A stretch of DNA of 64,000 bases. Origin: Tanypteryx hageni. Taxonomy: Eukaryota; Arthropoda; Insecta; Odonata; Petaluridae. Below are positions 23,380 through 64,000 of this stretch, in pieces. Position 1 is the stretch's first letter, and every line of letters begins with the position of its first letter. The stretch lies in assembly GCA_028673005.1 (NCBI GenBank), contig CM054115.1:57747407-57811406 (forward strand), written 5' to 3'. The translations under genes were made by a program, and so were the position numbers. The notes under the pieces are model-generated. The model was not told where the DNA came from. It worked only from the letters and a program-made list of their open reading frames with translations, and ran no database searches.

Positions 23380-25700
23380 GGCCAATCTCAAATTTGAGAA
23401 AGTAATCCCAAAGGAAGGAACGGCATAAGATATTTAAAATGTCGCATTTATGAGGTTGAGATGCTTCTGACTTTTGACAAAGCCAGGGAAATATTTATAA
23501 GGACTACAGAATCCATTAGGAGGCAAAGTAACTAGAAATTTTACATTTGAAATGTGAATTGAAAATGTTTTTTTAATGCCATCCTATTATAGAAAGTAAG
23601 CTTATTCATATGTAAATCACGAGTCTTGACTTGTGAACTAACTTACTGGCAATTCATTTCTTTTAATTCACATTTCTCACACTGGTTTAACAGTGCATTT
23701 ACTTTTGGTTTAATTAAATGTTCTTTTTTTATACTTCTGTAATCGGGAGTTACTAATAATAGCTTTTTATTTTGAAAGGCTAAAGGAATTTTGAAGTTTC
23801 TATAATTTTAAAATTTTATATTTGCTTTGATAAGTTTATACTTCAACAATATTTCATTTTTATACCAGATAGGATTTATACAATGAGCATTTAACATTTT
23901 AATCATCAAGTATTGTTGATGGCGTTTTTTCCTTGCAAATGTTTAGCCCAGTTTATTTTTGGTTTTTTGCTTGAGTTTTCCTTGATGCATGTAAATGATA
24001 CTAAAGATATGTTGCTTAAAGATATGCTAGCTTGAGCAAAGTATGTTTTGAAAAGGAGGTATTTCAGTTTTATTTATTTATTTGTGAAAAGATTATTATC
24101 TTACATAATTGGAAAATATAATTTTCTCTGAAGAAATGGTGCAACTATTGAATTTCCATGTCTGGGAAATTTCTATATTACTGTTTCTGACCCCAAGGAA
24201 TGTGTTCAATTTTTATTAATAATGATGTTGATGAAAATTATTTATCTTTAGATGAAATTCATACAAGGTTTTTAGATTTTATCTTCCAGAAATCATCCTT
24301 TTTTATTTTGTTACTTTTATATACGTACATCTTTTAGTAAGAAATTTTTAAAAAATTACTACATTTATGAGGTTAACATTATTAATTGATGCATTATGAG
24401 TGATTACCTTTAATCCTGAAAGTGTTTTAATTGTTGGTAGCTAACCTTGTGTTCTAACAGAACTCCAATGTTCCAGTGTCTTCAAAATGCCAGATAAAAC
24501 TAGCCTGGTAGTGACTTTGCAACCCCTTTTACAAATGTGGAATTATTGAGAGATACAATTAAGGACATAATGGAGTGAGAAAAATAGTTTTTGAATCTCA
24601 AAAGTTTGAAGGATCTGTATTTGAGTGAAACATCTGCTGAAATACAAAAAAAGCATTGAGGTTTTTTAAATAATTCATGATAAAAAGGAGCACATTTTTT
24701 GTGCCAATGTATAACTTAATTAGGAATCACCGAGTCCATTGTGTGCCATTTTTACCTCCTTTGCACTGAAGTCCTATGCATCCATGAATTTCACTCATTT
24801 CATTTATGATATCTTTGTGAATGAATGTATCATTGTACATAATGTATATATAACAGTCACTATGTGTCCCCTGAGGTAAATAACATCAGTCTTCATTCTG
24901 ATGAGGTTTCATTGTTTTTCTTTTAATTTTTATGCCATACCATGACCCTCTCGAGACAATATTAAGCGTTTAAAAGGGCATGACATCACAATATAATGCT
25001 TAAATTATGAAACAGTCTTTAGAGTATTTTAAAATCATTCAGTTTATACATAAAAAATTGTATGTCCTGTGATTTATTATTTAAGTGCTATTCTACCAAA
25101 GGGTGACTTTGTTTGGCCTGCACAATTTATCTTTTGCTATTTTTCTAGTCAATTTGATATGGTTTATAGAAATTGAACTGAGGGAAGTATGATCTGTTAC
25201 GATTACGACTTATAATCCATGAAAGTGTAAGTTGTGCCTTTGTCCATTTGCACTGTGTAATCCTGGATACCTCTTTCATTTATTGATGAAATATCAATTG
25301 CTGATTTTGTGGCATACTTGTTTTATAGAATGTTTAATAACTTTTGTGAAAGCAGTTGTACTCCTGATGATCAAAAAATAATTAATTACTGAAGTGAGTA
25401 GTTTTATTTTTGCATCACATCAAGTACACCAAAGCAATAGTGATATATAATTATAGTTGCTTTTTGTGTGTTTTATTATTTCCTTGGAAAACAATGGTCA
25501 TCACAAAGAATGTTTTGGTAAAATATTTTTGAAATGATGTCCATACATGAAAATGTTTGTGTAGTCTGCTGAAATTGAATTATATTTCATAATATTGTAT
25601 TGAGCCTTCCAAATTTTTACTGTAGTTTGTTTTGTATTGTGACCTACTGCACTCATAGATACAGTTGCTTATGATTATACAAGGAATTTAATAAAATATG
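23380..25700 (+). other. Mtl: Probable long 3' UTR of Mtl
   Basis: AT-rich sequence without repeats or open frames follows the Mtl stop, with many ATTTA motifs. AATAAA at 25690-25695 is one candidate cleavage signal; earlier variants exist, so the true end is not determined. Confidence 0.35.
25690..25695 (+). promoter_or_regulatory. Candidate polyadenylation signal AATAAA for Mtl
   Basis: AATAAA 2.3 kb after the stop, in sequence AATTTAATAAAATATGAATG. Confidence 0.3.
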
Positions 25701-27772
25701 AATGGTTATTATAACATAAACTTTTCCTGAAAGATATACCTATCAAGTTTTTAGTTCAAAATGCCTCAGCAATCATATTCTTGTTTGTTAAAATTTAAAT
25801 GCCATAGCTATTTGAGTTAATAGATAAAAGTTATTTGTATTGATGTTGTGTGTAGAAATCATGATTGAAGAGCACATCTTGCACAAATGCATTACTTCGA
25901 CAGTTGAATAGAAAAGTTTTGAGATGTATTTTTGATTAATTTGACTATAATTGTACTTTTGAATGTGCCTGAATTGAGTGTTTCATTCACAATTATTTCA
26001 CAATTTAAACATTGAAATGATTTGTAATTAAAGATGAAAATTTAACTCTTTAATTATTTTTATTAACCTAATTCAGTCATGTTTTTTGGGCAATTTAATA
26101 TAGCACCTTGGATGAAAAAGAATGCTTAGCAAAATTTGTTAAACGATAGAAGGCAATATATCCATGAACAAATTTTAATTACAATTGAAGCACAGGCATT
26201 GAAGGTACTTCTGAGGAAAAAAATTGCTGCATCTTATGTGCAAATTTCAAAATCAGCTGTAGTCAGAATTTCATCAGCATTAGGTTTCACTTTTGATAAC
26301 TCTTGCACAAACTCAGTTGTATCGTTATCAGCACTGTCGCCAGATATATTTTCTTACAATTTCTTGTTGGCATTCTTGATGATGCTATGCATTACTAACA
26401 TTAGAACCTCACTTCTGTCTTTTATTTATTCCCAACTAAGGTTTCGCTTTAACTTGGCAGTTCTACGCTCAGATCTTGCAGTGAATCGTAAATGCTATGA
26501 TTTTATTTAATAATAGTTTTAGTAAATTTCCAAATAAGGAAAATGCACCAATGAATGAATGAGCACTATCGGAAACAAGGTTAGGCTGTGACAACTCTTA
26601 AGGTGCTGGCAAGAACTATAAATGCACATCCGCGCTGAAGGAACAATATGGAGGACATTGGCAGATGACTCGAAATGAGACTGTCAAGAAAAAAGTTGAT
26701 GACTTGGTCCTGATATAGTTCTTTGTTGCAGATATGACTTAAGAAGTAGTAAGTTAAGAAGTATACTACAATATGAATTGGAAAGCCGGAATAATCCCAT
26801 AATTCTAGTTGTCACAATTTAATTTTTCCTTACGCATTTACCGTGCTGAGCTGAGGCTAATTCGCAGGATCCGGTAGATAAATTTGGAAAAAGTTTTAAT
26901 GTTGCAAAATTTGTGAACTGCAGTTGAAAATTAAACTGTCCTTCAGTAAAAATGTACAATGGAAACTAAGATGACATTTGGAAATTAGTTAATTACTTGT
27001 AGGTTATTAATTATAAATAAAATGTCAACCGAAATAATATTTTTGTTCTCTGGCAGAACTAAAATAATAATCAAGGTTTATTTTCAGAGAACGTTATAAG
27101 TAAAATTAAGTAAATTTTAACTGAAATAGTTTTTTTTTAAGATTTAGTTTTTTAGGAACCACCACTGCACACGTACCATTTCAAAGCTAAATTAAGCTAT
27201 TCTTATTTTCTTCAGAAATACGTTCTATAAACCGGAATTTAAGCTATCGAGCTTAAATATCACGGCGAAAATCAAACTGGGTAATAATGCGTTACTCGTT
27301 TAATAAAGATTACTTCTACCATATAGGGCTTAACAATACGACAATACTAATCACATACATCGCATACCTACGAACCTAAAATATTGGTACATTGCCAAGA
27401 TTGCCAACTTGCCAAACTACCCAATAGCAAAGACTAGCCAATAGGCCAATAGTTTAGCTGTGTAGTTTTGTCAATCCTCGCTAGATGGCAGATACATCGT
27501 CAGTGATAAAGATTTCCGAAAGAGAGCGTAATATTACCCAAGAGCCATAGGGGCCGTAAGGATGGTAGAAGTGTACGCTTTAGTAACGTATTCCTAATCT
27601 TCGAGGGATATACAGCTCTGAAGAGAAGTGTTTGCCATATTGTTAGGAAAATGTGAGCAATGAGGATGTTTGAAAATCTATTTTTCATTGTTAAAGAGAG
27701 ATTTATTGACTTAAGTTTGGTATTTAAGATTAATAGGCATTGTAATTTTTTGTTTGGCAGAGCACTTGCAAA
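25701..27772. other. Intergenic between Mtl and RPB1, includes RPB1 promoter region
   Basis: A 124-codon + strand frame (26136-26510) has no recognisable similarity; its complement carries fragments such as DNDTTEFVQELSKVKPNADE broken by stops, suggesting transposon debris. Close to RPB1, TTTTTTGTTTGGCAG ending at 27760 is a good acceptor 12 bp before the ATG, so a non-coding first exon upstream is likely. No core promoter motif is clear. Confidence 0.4.
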
Positions 27773-57144
<29,372 letters not shown>

Positions 57145-57675
57145 ATACGAGTCTGTGTTTTACCTGACAATGTCAATTTTTGATGCATAGATATGATTCT
57201 GGTTGTACAAATTTCCATTTTGATTGAATCAATTTTTTTTATATCTCAGGTGTGATGTGATATGCATCCGCCAATTTCTGTATTGGTCAAAGCTAGCATT
57301 TCAATGTTCATTTTGTCTTTTAACTGTGCAGTTGTGCCACGGAATTGAAGTTCCAGAGGGTTAAACAGTCATCTTTTGGAGATAAAATGGATGTCTCATC
57401 CCATATCATATTTTTTCCTTTTTCTGTTTTATCCATAGAAAAATAATACCTGACCAGTTGTATCTTATATAGTACAGAATTTCAAACATGTTCATTTGTA
57501 AATTTTTGTATAACCTGGTGAAAGCAGTTGTTTTTATCAGGTTGAATGATTAATATTAATTTTTGGTGTTACCTTTTCAATGTAATTTTAATTTTTTGTC
57601 CAATTGCCTACTGGCGTCATGTATTGGTCATATTTATAAAAATGTTGAAAGATAATAAAACTATTTACATATCTT
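57145..57675 (+). other. RpII215: RPB1 3' UTR
   Basis: AT-rich sequence from the stop to the AATAAA at 57654-57659. No repeats seen. Confidence 0.6.
57654..57659 (+). promoter_or_regulatory. Polyadenylation signal AATAAA for RPB1
   Basis: AATAAA 510 bp after the RPB1 stop, followed by T/TG-rich sequence (TTTTGATTTATATTTTGG). Confidence 0.6.
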
Positions 57676-60224
57676 TTGATTTATATTTTGGTAATATTAC
57701 TATGATATCTCAGTGATGTTCAGATCCTTAAGGTACAAGAAATTGAAAAGCTTCCAACAATTTAGTTGGATGTTTTAGTATTTTTCAGGAACTAAAACAT
57801 AACTGGAATCAATCACATTAATTTGCTGAGCCACAAACCAAATATTAACTTTTTATGGAACTTCAAAACAAACATTTTTTCAAATATGATTTGGTTTATT
57901 TAGAAGAATATTTAAAATAACTAAAATTTCAAATTTATCTTGTCTAGTGAGAATAAATATGAAAGGTAATGTGCTAGAAGATATTCTGATAATGAAATGT
58001 TCCATAATGCTTAACAGTGATCAATGATGTGGCAATGCTTTTTGAATGAAAGGATAATGGTCAATTGAAAAAAAATAATTATTTTAAGTAAGTGCGAGAC
58101 AAATGTTTCTTTATGCAATTTATTCATTCGAACGATTCGAATTTCGTAATAGGTTTTACAATTTGAATATCAACTGCATTGCAGTATTTTGCTAGTTTTT
58201 TGTCTACATTATTTATTTTGTAACCAGTTGAAAAATTGTATTTCTATTAATTTGGGAGTTTTATCATTTAAATGAACAAAATGGAAAGTTATTTTTTATT
58301 ATTGGTAATAATTATTGAATATTGTTTAATGTAGTTATTTTTCTTAGTAGATGTTTAACATCCATAATGAGTTGTTAAATCTTGCAAATGGATATTAATG
58401 CCTGGCTGTTTATTGTTTACTTAATTAAACATCACCAAGTAAAATGGTAATCGAACCAATATATTTTCCAATGAAACCTAAGTGGAACAAAACCAGTGTG
58501 TTATAATGTGCTCCAAACAACTGACATTTCAATAGATTTAGGTAGGTATATATTTTCACATAGAAATGAATTTGATTAATCACCTGAATTTCATGTCATT
58601 TTTTTATTTTCAATTAGAAAGCCAAAATATATTTACTGAAATTGATTTGAGGCAACTGTAATTATTTGGAATTGAATTTTCAAAGAAACCATCAGTCCCA
58701 AAATAATGTATTGTCAATCAGTACAAAGCACCACTAAGTAAAGAAGCGTAGAATTATAGTTTCGACTCCTTATATCATAAGGTGGTGAGCTGTAAGCCTG
58801 TGAACACTTTATAAGTTGAAATGGGGTAAAACCTTATTCCAAGTCACCATATAACATTGTCAGTGTTCAACTTTTCCTCTCCAACTCTCCCTTATTGATG
58901 CTACTTACTAGCTGTTGAGCTTCAAATTGTCTAGCCCTTACTTTTCCTTTAGAAAACATTCTAATTTAATAATTTCTCTTTCACCTTTTCTATTTATATA
59001 ATGTTCACAGTCATACCTCAAACCCTGATAATGATTGAAGTTGAAGCCATGATTGTATAGTTATTTTATTTTGTGGAATTTTGGACTGTTACATAACAAT
59101 ATTATGTAAATTTGTTTCTTTAAAGTATTAACTTTTTAAAAACAAATTTTGATGTTTATCATATATGATCAACATATTTTTACTTAAAATTTTGTTGACC
59201 TGCCCATCATTGATACCATGTATTTTCTTTATTGTTGGCAATGGTACAGTGGAAGCTGGTTAATGCAAAATGTGTGGGACTAGCACCAACATTACATGTA
59301 AATCGAATTTCATGTTAGAAACATTTTTTTTATAACTATGGCAGTATACACACACCCTTGTCCATGTTGGAACAACTTGCATAATGATTAATGGCACTAA
59401 TTAATAGCAGACTATTGTTTTACTTAGTAATTCTTTATGATAGTACTAGTATATTGCCCATCAAAAATGAATGGTTCAAATAAGAAAATGGAATTTAAAT
59501 TTTTAACTGATAATAATTTATTTTAACTATCAGCAATTACATATTTTTATTTCTCCCAGCAGTTGATTATAAAGGTAAATTTTGAGGTAAGGAGGGGAAG
59601 GCATTTAGCCTTGAGACAACAATATGAGTTTGAGTTTTGAAAATAACATTGTTGTCAAGGCAGTTATCATTAAAATGGTAATATTCCTCCAAAATATGTG
59701 ATTTAAACATTTAATAGGGCAATTTTGATCTGTAGGTGGAAATAGAAATAATCTCCTGTAGTTGAACTCAGGTCGTTTTTCCAATATTTTTTTGTCATTC
59801 ACTTTTAGTATGTGAATCAAGCATTCCTGACATTTGTTTTTTCTATTTTGATTATCGATTTTTTAAAGCATGACCAGCCAACCAACACTTGTTTTATATA
59901 GATAGTAAAATTTTTGGTAAAAATAGGTATTAATAAATTTATTTAACACTGAATTATGTAAATCGTTGTAGCAGTATTAGTTGCTGCTATTATGGGTTTG
60001 AGATGAGAAAATAATGAGAGAAGGGAGGGTGGGGAAACTATTAACTGCTATTCTGAAGGATTTGAATTCAATTTTATTCTTGGAATGGAAAATAATATTC
60101 AAATTATCAATTTCCTACTATACAAATAAATATACACTGAAAAACATAGGTATAGTAACAGAACCAACAATGTTTCGTGTGAACCATATTTCATCTCGTT
60201 TTTAGCCTCCTTTCCAGAATGGAA
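57676..60224. other. Intergenic between convergent RPB1 and ATP6AP2
   Basis: No gene seen. AT-rich; CAGTGGAAGCTGGTTAATGC after TA near 59248 may be a degraded transposon terminus. Short frames at 59605-59820 and 60014-60205 have no recognisable similarity. Confidence 0.4.
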
Positions 60225-60650
60225 ATAGGATTATAGTTTTGTCATTATGTGGCTGTCTGTCCCCCCCTATTACCTTTTGAACTAACAGACCGATTTTCAT
60301 GAAACTTGGTGGAAATCTCTTGCTACATGGGCCGAGCTCTCGAGGATAGTTTTTGTCGCAAAGATTGAAGTCCCAGGTTCAGTTCCAGGAACTATCCTTC
60401 CCATTTGATTTATATGGGAAATCTGAAATACATTGCGCAGGGTAATTTTCTCTTGCACATTAAAATATCTTAGAATTGTAATATTGGAGTGAGTTTTGTA
60501 CTATTCTCTAAGGAAAGGAATGAAGATTCTAATTTTTATCATAGAATTTTGATTATCAACTGTATTTCTTAGAATTTCACGTAAATACTGGTGATTTGCA
60601 GTTTTTATCACTCATTATGAGCGTGTTGCCATAGCAACAAGTATTGGGTG
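60225..60650 (+). repeat. Dispersed repeat, copy 2 of the 20205-20570 family
   Basis: Contains GTGGCTGTCTGTCCCCCCCT, ACAGACCGATTTTCATGAAA and AGGAATGAAGATTCTAATTT; the last block and the order match 20205-20570. This type of leader is common in insect Helitron-like or SINE repeats. Confidence 0.4.
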
Positions 60651-60837
60651 ACTAATTCGGTATATTCTAATACGTACACGTTATTTTTGCTGCACAAATA
60701 CGCGTGATCAATTTAATATTCCGTTCGAATGTATTTGTAGTATTTTATAATGCTACATTATGAAATTTTGAAACACGAGCTACATATCCACAATGACTTT
60801 AAAGCTATTAAAGCCAATATAAGTATTAAATAAATAA

Positions 60838-60900
60838 TTAAATGGAAAGTAGGCATCATAAGTTCTTTTTGGATCATTTTGTAATAAGGATGTAACCTGG
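60838..60900 (-). repeat. Short piggyBac-related fragment
   Basis: GAAAGTAGGCATCATAAGTT followed by a TTGGATCATTTTGT block matches 12042-12080 in the decayed piggyBac; the minus strand encodes KMIQKELMMPTFH, close to NKMIQMELMMPTFL there. Confidence 0.55.
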
Positions 60901-61207
60901 ATAAGCCAAAAAATTTTTTTTGGTACATTCTTATTAATGTTAAAATGGTTGATGAGTTAGAATTCATATAAAAATTTGCTCCAGAAAATTTTAAATAAAT
61001 CAACCCAGGATTATCAAATATACAATTGGTAAATATCACACATACTGATGCTAACCAACATGTACATAAAGCTTTTCATAACCAATTTTACGACCATTAG
61101 AGATACTTAAATACTTTTTCTGTTAGTTTCATTTTTAAGTACTTATTTTGTTTATATTCAATAAGGGCTTTAGTATTTATAATCAATTAGAAGTTTTTCT
61201 GATTACA

Positions 61208-61213
61208 TTTATT
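61208..61213 (-). promoter_or_regulatory. Candidate polyadenylation signal for ATP6AP2
   Basis: AATAAA on the minus strand, 270 bp after the ATP6AP2 stop. Other weaker candidates exist. Confidence 0.3.
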
Positions 61214-61482
61214 CCAGTATTATTTAATTTTTGAGATATCTAATCTCTTAGTTTTACAAAGTATTTACACTAGAAAGGCATCAGACAGTAATAACAAGAC
61301 ATTTACAAATTATACAATATTGGAATGAAGATACACAAAAATGTTTGTGCACACAAATACTGTTTACACTCAAGTGTTGAACAATAAGTTACTTTGTTTA
61401 CTACTAACACATTTCTTCCAAGTCCTTGCCCAATCACACCAAATTAAGTCACTATCTACAAATCACATTCATGGAACATGAA

Positions 61483-63393
61483 TTAATTGTCTTTCTTCAT
61501 GCTTGAGCTAGTCATTCGGTAAATTATGGAATCCCTTCCAGGATCCATCGTAGCAATAGCAACTGTGAAAGAAACCTTATATAAGCAAGTGTTCAAAACA
61601 ACATAAATGTCACGTTACAGGCAAATCACTACAAGTTACTTACGTGAAATTGCAATTAAGGCAAAAACAAATGCAATCATGAACCACAAGAAAATGTTGA
61701 ACATAGCTGGGTAATATATGCTGTATTCTGGAGACAAATTCAGTTCTTCTTTCTATAAAGAAATACATAAATGAATTACAATAACGAAGATCATAAATTT
61801 GAGCCTATTATGCATATTTGCAATACTGCATAGCACCCCTCAGAAAGTAAGAAGCTATTCTTTGATGCTCGAGAGCATAGAAAAATGAGTCACTAATAAT
61901 GACAGGGAGTTTAGATTAATATAGTTCCATTTTCAGCATTTCTTTCAGTATTAACTGCCAATTTTGTCTGCCCACATGCATCCTCCAAAATGAGCTTGGT
62001 TAGATGAAATTTTACATTGAGAAATTTATTGGTGTAATAATTTTGGCCCATAGTGTTTACAAAAGAATTTCACAGGTGCCCCACACCGCTTCAATATCCA
62101 GCTAACCCAACCTGGGCAGAGGAAATAGAATGAACCAACCAACCAACCTTATTCAGTGGAGATTGTTTGGTGGGTTCATTCTATTTCCTCCGATTTGTTT
62201 GAGTTAGCTGGAGATTGAAAGGAAGTGGGGCACCTACAGTACCCTGGCTACACCCATGTCACCCTCTCCATGCCAGCAGAGATTAGATGTACGAAGCAGA
62301 GCAAACTCCAGCGGAGATTGGATTTACAAAGCAGAGCAAACTCCACGCAGTTTCATTTCACATCATTCACGGCGCCACATGTTCTGCAGTTAATCCGTAA
62401 GAACCAATGCATTATATATTTTCTATAAAAAAATTTTCTGACCCACGGATGTTATTTCAGGAGCTACATACCTGATGATGACATTCTAAATCTAAAACCA
62501 TATCTCCTAAAATTAAATCCAACAATCCAAGGAAAAAGGTTTTTTCAATCTTTCAGTATTGACAGATTTTCTCACCTTAGGAGGCTCCTTATCATCGGCC
62601 TGTAAACTCCTCGTCTGTCGTGTGTGGCTTGCATCACTGGTAATGACACTGACAATGACCTATTTTTGTACATTCAAAAAAACATACCATTACAACAAAT
62701 AAATTTCATTTTCTGTAGAAGAGAGCATGTCAAGAGATAATTTATCTATAGAATATAAATTTTGAGTCAAATATACTTACACGATTGTTATATGCTTGTG
62801 CGAGAGCATTGGCCATTGTACGAGCTCTTGTGGACAGAATCTGTACTGCCTGTGCAGCTTGCTGTGATCCTTCCCCATGCAAATCAATAAGGGGGTGAAG
62901 GCCACGCAGAACAACCCAGAACACATCCGGTCCTGAAACATCTCTCTTTTCTCCTGAGAGGACCTAAAAAATGAATGAATATCAAACTCAAACCTTAATT
63001 TATTTTTTTTTAAATAATCTGCATTTACTTGAAGCCATAGTTTTAAATTATTTTAAATTTTTTAAATTACTTCATTATTTACTACATCAGGATTTTTTCT
63101 TCATGAAATTTAAATTTATTAAAAATCTTCCTAACAATGCACAAGATGTTTCATGACCGATTTTATGTTAATCAAAGATTTTTTTCTTACTGCTGCTTTG
63201 GCTATTTTCCCAAAAGCTGCAAGCTCTGCAAGAAAACGAGCATCTTCCTCCTGAGCCACTCCCTGATTTTCTCGAAGTGCATCCCACTCAGCCACTTCAG
63301 AGGGTGACAATGCCCGTCCTGCATCACCCTTCCATTCTGCAGGTAGGCTCTCCTCCTCACCCAAATCAGCTCTTATCAGAGACAGGTTTCCAA
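61483..63393 (-). CDS. ATP6AP2: V-ATPase accessory protein 2 / (pro)renin receptor, last five coding exons
   Basis: Type I membrane protein that helps assemble the V-ATPase proton pump in ER, Golgi and endosomes; also linked to Wnt and planar polarity signalling. Exons on the minus strand: 63393-63191, 62963-62781, 62659-62576, 61752-61644, 61562-61483, all phase-consistent with GT-AG borders. Seen: luminal part ARFLAELAAFGKIAKAAVLS and VFWVVLRGLHPLIDL; a variable stalk (SLQADDKEPPKKEELNLSPE), then YYPAMFNIFLWFMIAFVFAL, the transmembrane helix, and the family signature MDPGRDSIIYRMT. The C-terminus KKDN fits a KKXX ER-retrieval signal. The first exon here starts mid-codon; the signal peptide and N-terminal luminal domain are off the right edge. 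Confidence 0.92.
62072..62410. repeat. Repeat with internal foldback in an ATP6AP2 intron, related to 12971-13612
   Basis: Arms AGGTGCCCCACACCGCTTC.. and (inverted) AGGTGCCCCACTTCC..TTTC flank CCAGCTAACCCAACC / GAGTTAGCTGG and GAGGAAATAGAATGAACC / GGTTCATTCTATTTCCTC (62072-62233). The right part (GAAGCAGAGCAAACTCCA twice, then CAGTTTCATTTCACATCATT and CACGGCGCCA) matches the right end of 12971-13612. Confidence 0.6.
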
Positions 63394-63702
63394 CTTCAAG
63401 GATGAATTAGCAAAAAATAAAGTTAAGCTTTTAGTATCCCAAAGCAATTTTTACTGCTGAAGCAAAACATAGTGTGTGACAGATATTTGCAAAAGTATTC
63501 ATTTATAAATGCTTTTATAAATTTGACAATCTAGCAGTATCATTTATGACTTGGTCATTTTTCATGTACGAAAGATACTAATAACGTGATTTATCCGGAA
63601 AGGTAGAGCAAACAATATCTTCTATGCAAAAAGATTTTAAAAATTTTTGTAGCTATGAATAATGAATTAATAATAATTATGAGATACTGATAATTCACAA
63701 AA
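63394..63702. other. ATP6AP2 upstream intron, nothing recognisable
   Basis: AT-rich intron sequence; no exon with usable borders and frame seen. Confidence 0.4.
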
Positions 63703-64000
63703 CGAAAGTATTGTGGAATGATATTCATTCATTTAAGTACATAACTGAGGCCGAAGACAATAAGAAGAACCTTTTGGAATTACTTTTCAAATCCAATATT
63801 GGATATGCAGAACTGAAGATTTTGTGCATAAAGCTATGCTGCATTCTGTTGTCTATTGCGAGTGCTGAAAGCTCATTCATCACCATGAATAGACTCATGA
63901 TGAAATTAAGAAATAAAATGGGTCAGGAAATTCGGCAGGACTGCATGAAAATTGCAATCGAGGGATCCAATGATTTGCGAACTACAGTAATAGATGAAGT
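63703..64000 (+). pseudogene. hAT transposase C-terminal dimerisation region (runs off right edge)
   Basis: An open + strand frame ends at the window edge and contains LLSIASAESSFITMNRLMMK then LRNKMGQEIRQDCMKIAIEG, the pattern of the hAT C-terminal dimerisation domain (A-E-x-S-F--N--R--M). It lies inside an ATP6AP2 intron in antisense orientation. Whether it is intact cannot be judged here. Confidence 0.65.

Noticed and set aside
26136..26510. 124-codon + strand frame between Mtl and RPB1
   Set aside because: Hydrophobic, unrecognised; the complement has transposase-like pieces with stops, so it is probably antisense debris.
63131..63364. ATG at 63364 as the start of a short independent protein
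   Set aside because: It is internal to ATP6AP2; the exon continues upstream to an acceptor at 63394 and downstream splices at 63191.

Overview
This is nuclear DNA from an animal, most likely a non-dipteran insect. It is AT-rich and has split genes with consensus GT-AG introns, many decayed DNA transposons, tRNA-derived SINEs and a LINE. The predicted RNA polymerase II large subunit and Mtl GTPase proteins look very close to insect orthologues from memory; no database search was possible.

Layout. Positions 1-13.6 kb are mostly transposon-derived: a Tigger fragment, a cluster of tRNA-Gly-like repeats, a decayed pogo transposase, a 5'-truncated LINE, two TA-flanked elements, a decayed piggyBac and a 642-bp element with an 8-bp target duplication. 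A convincing terminal exon of an unidentified gene lies at 6640-6836. The Mig-2-like Rho/Rac GTPase gene (Mtl) occupies 17414-23379 on the + strand in 5 coding exons, encoding 195 aa. Its 4.9-kb third intron holds a perfect 196-bp palindrome and several repeats. The RPB1 gene (largest subunit of RNA polymerase II) runs from 27773 to 57144 on the + strand in 28 coding exons, encoding 1940 aa and including the heptad-repeat CTD. Its introns carry a pogo element with about 250-bp inverted repeats, a Tigger with a nested hAT and a SINE, two copies of a 1.4-kb repeat, Helitron helicase debris, piggyBac debris and a foldback insertion. The V-ATPase accessory protein / (pro)renin receptor gene ATP6AP2 lies on the minus strand at 61483-63393. 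Its last five coding exons are in the window and its 5' part is beyond the right edge. A hAT transposase C-terminus runs off the right edge on the + strand.

The three host genes are unrelated housekeeping or signalling genes. Mtl and RPB1 are co-oriented and RPB1 and ATP6AP2 converge. I see no operon-like logic. The most unusual features are structural: the perfect palindrome, the foldback with hammerhead-like motifs and a 12-bp target duplication, nested elements datable by intact target duplications, and a CTD with 16 consecutive exact heptads followed by a basic non-heptad insert.
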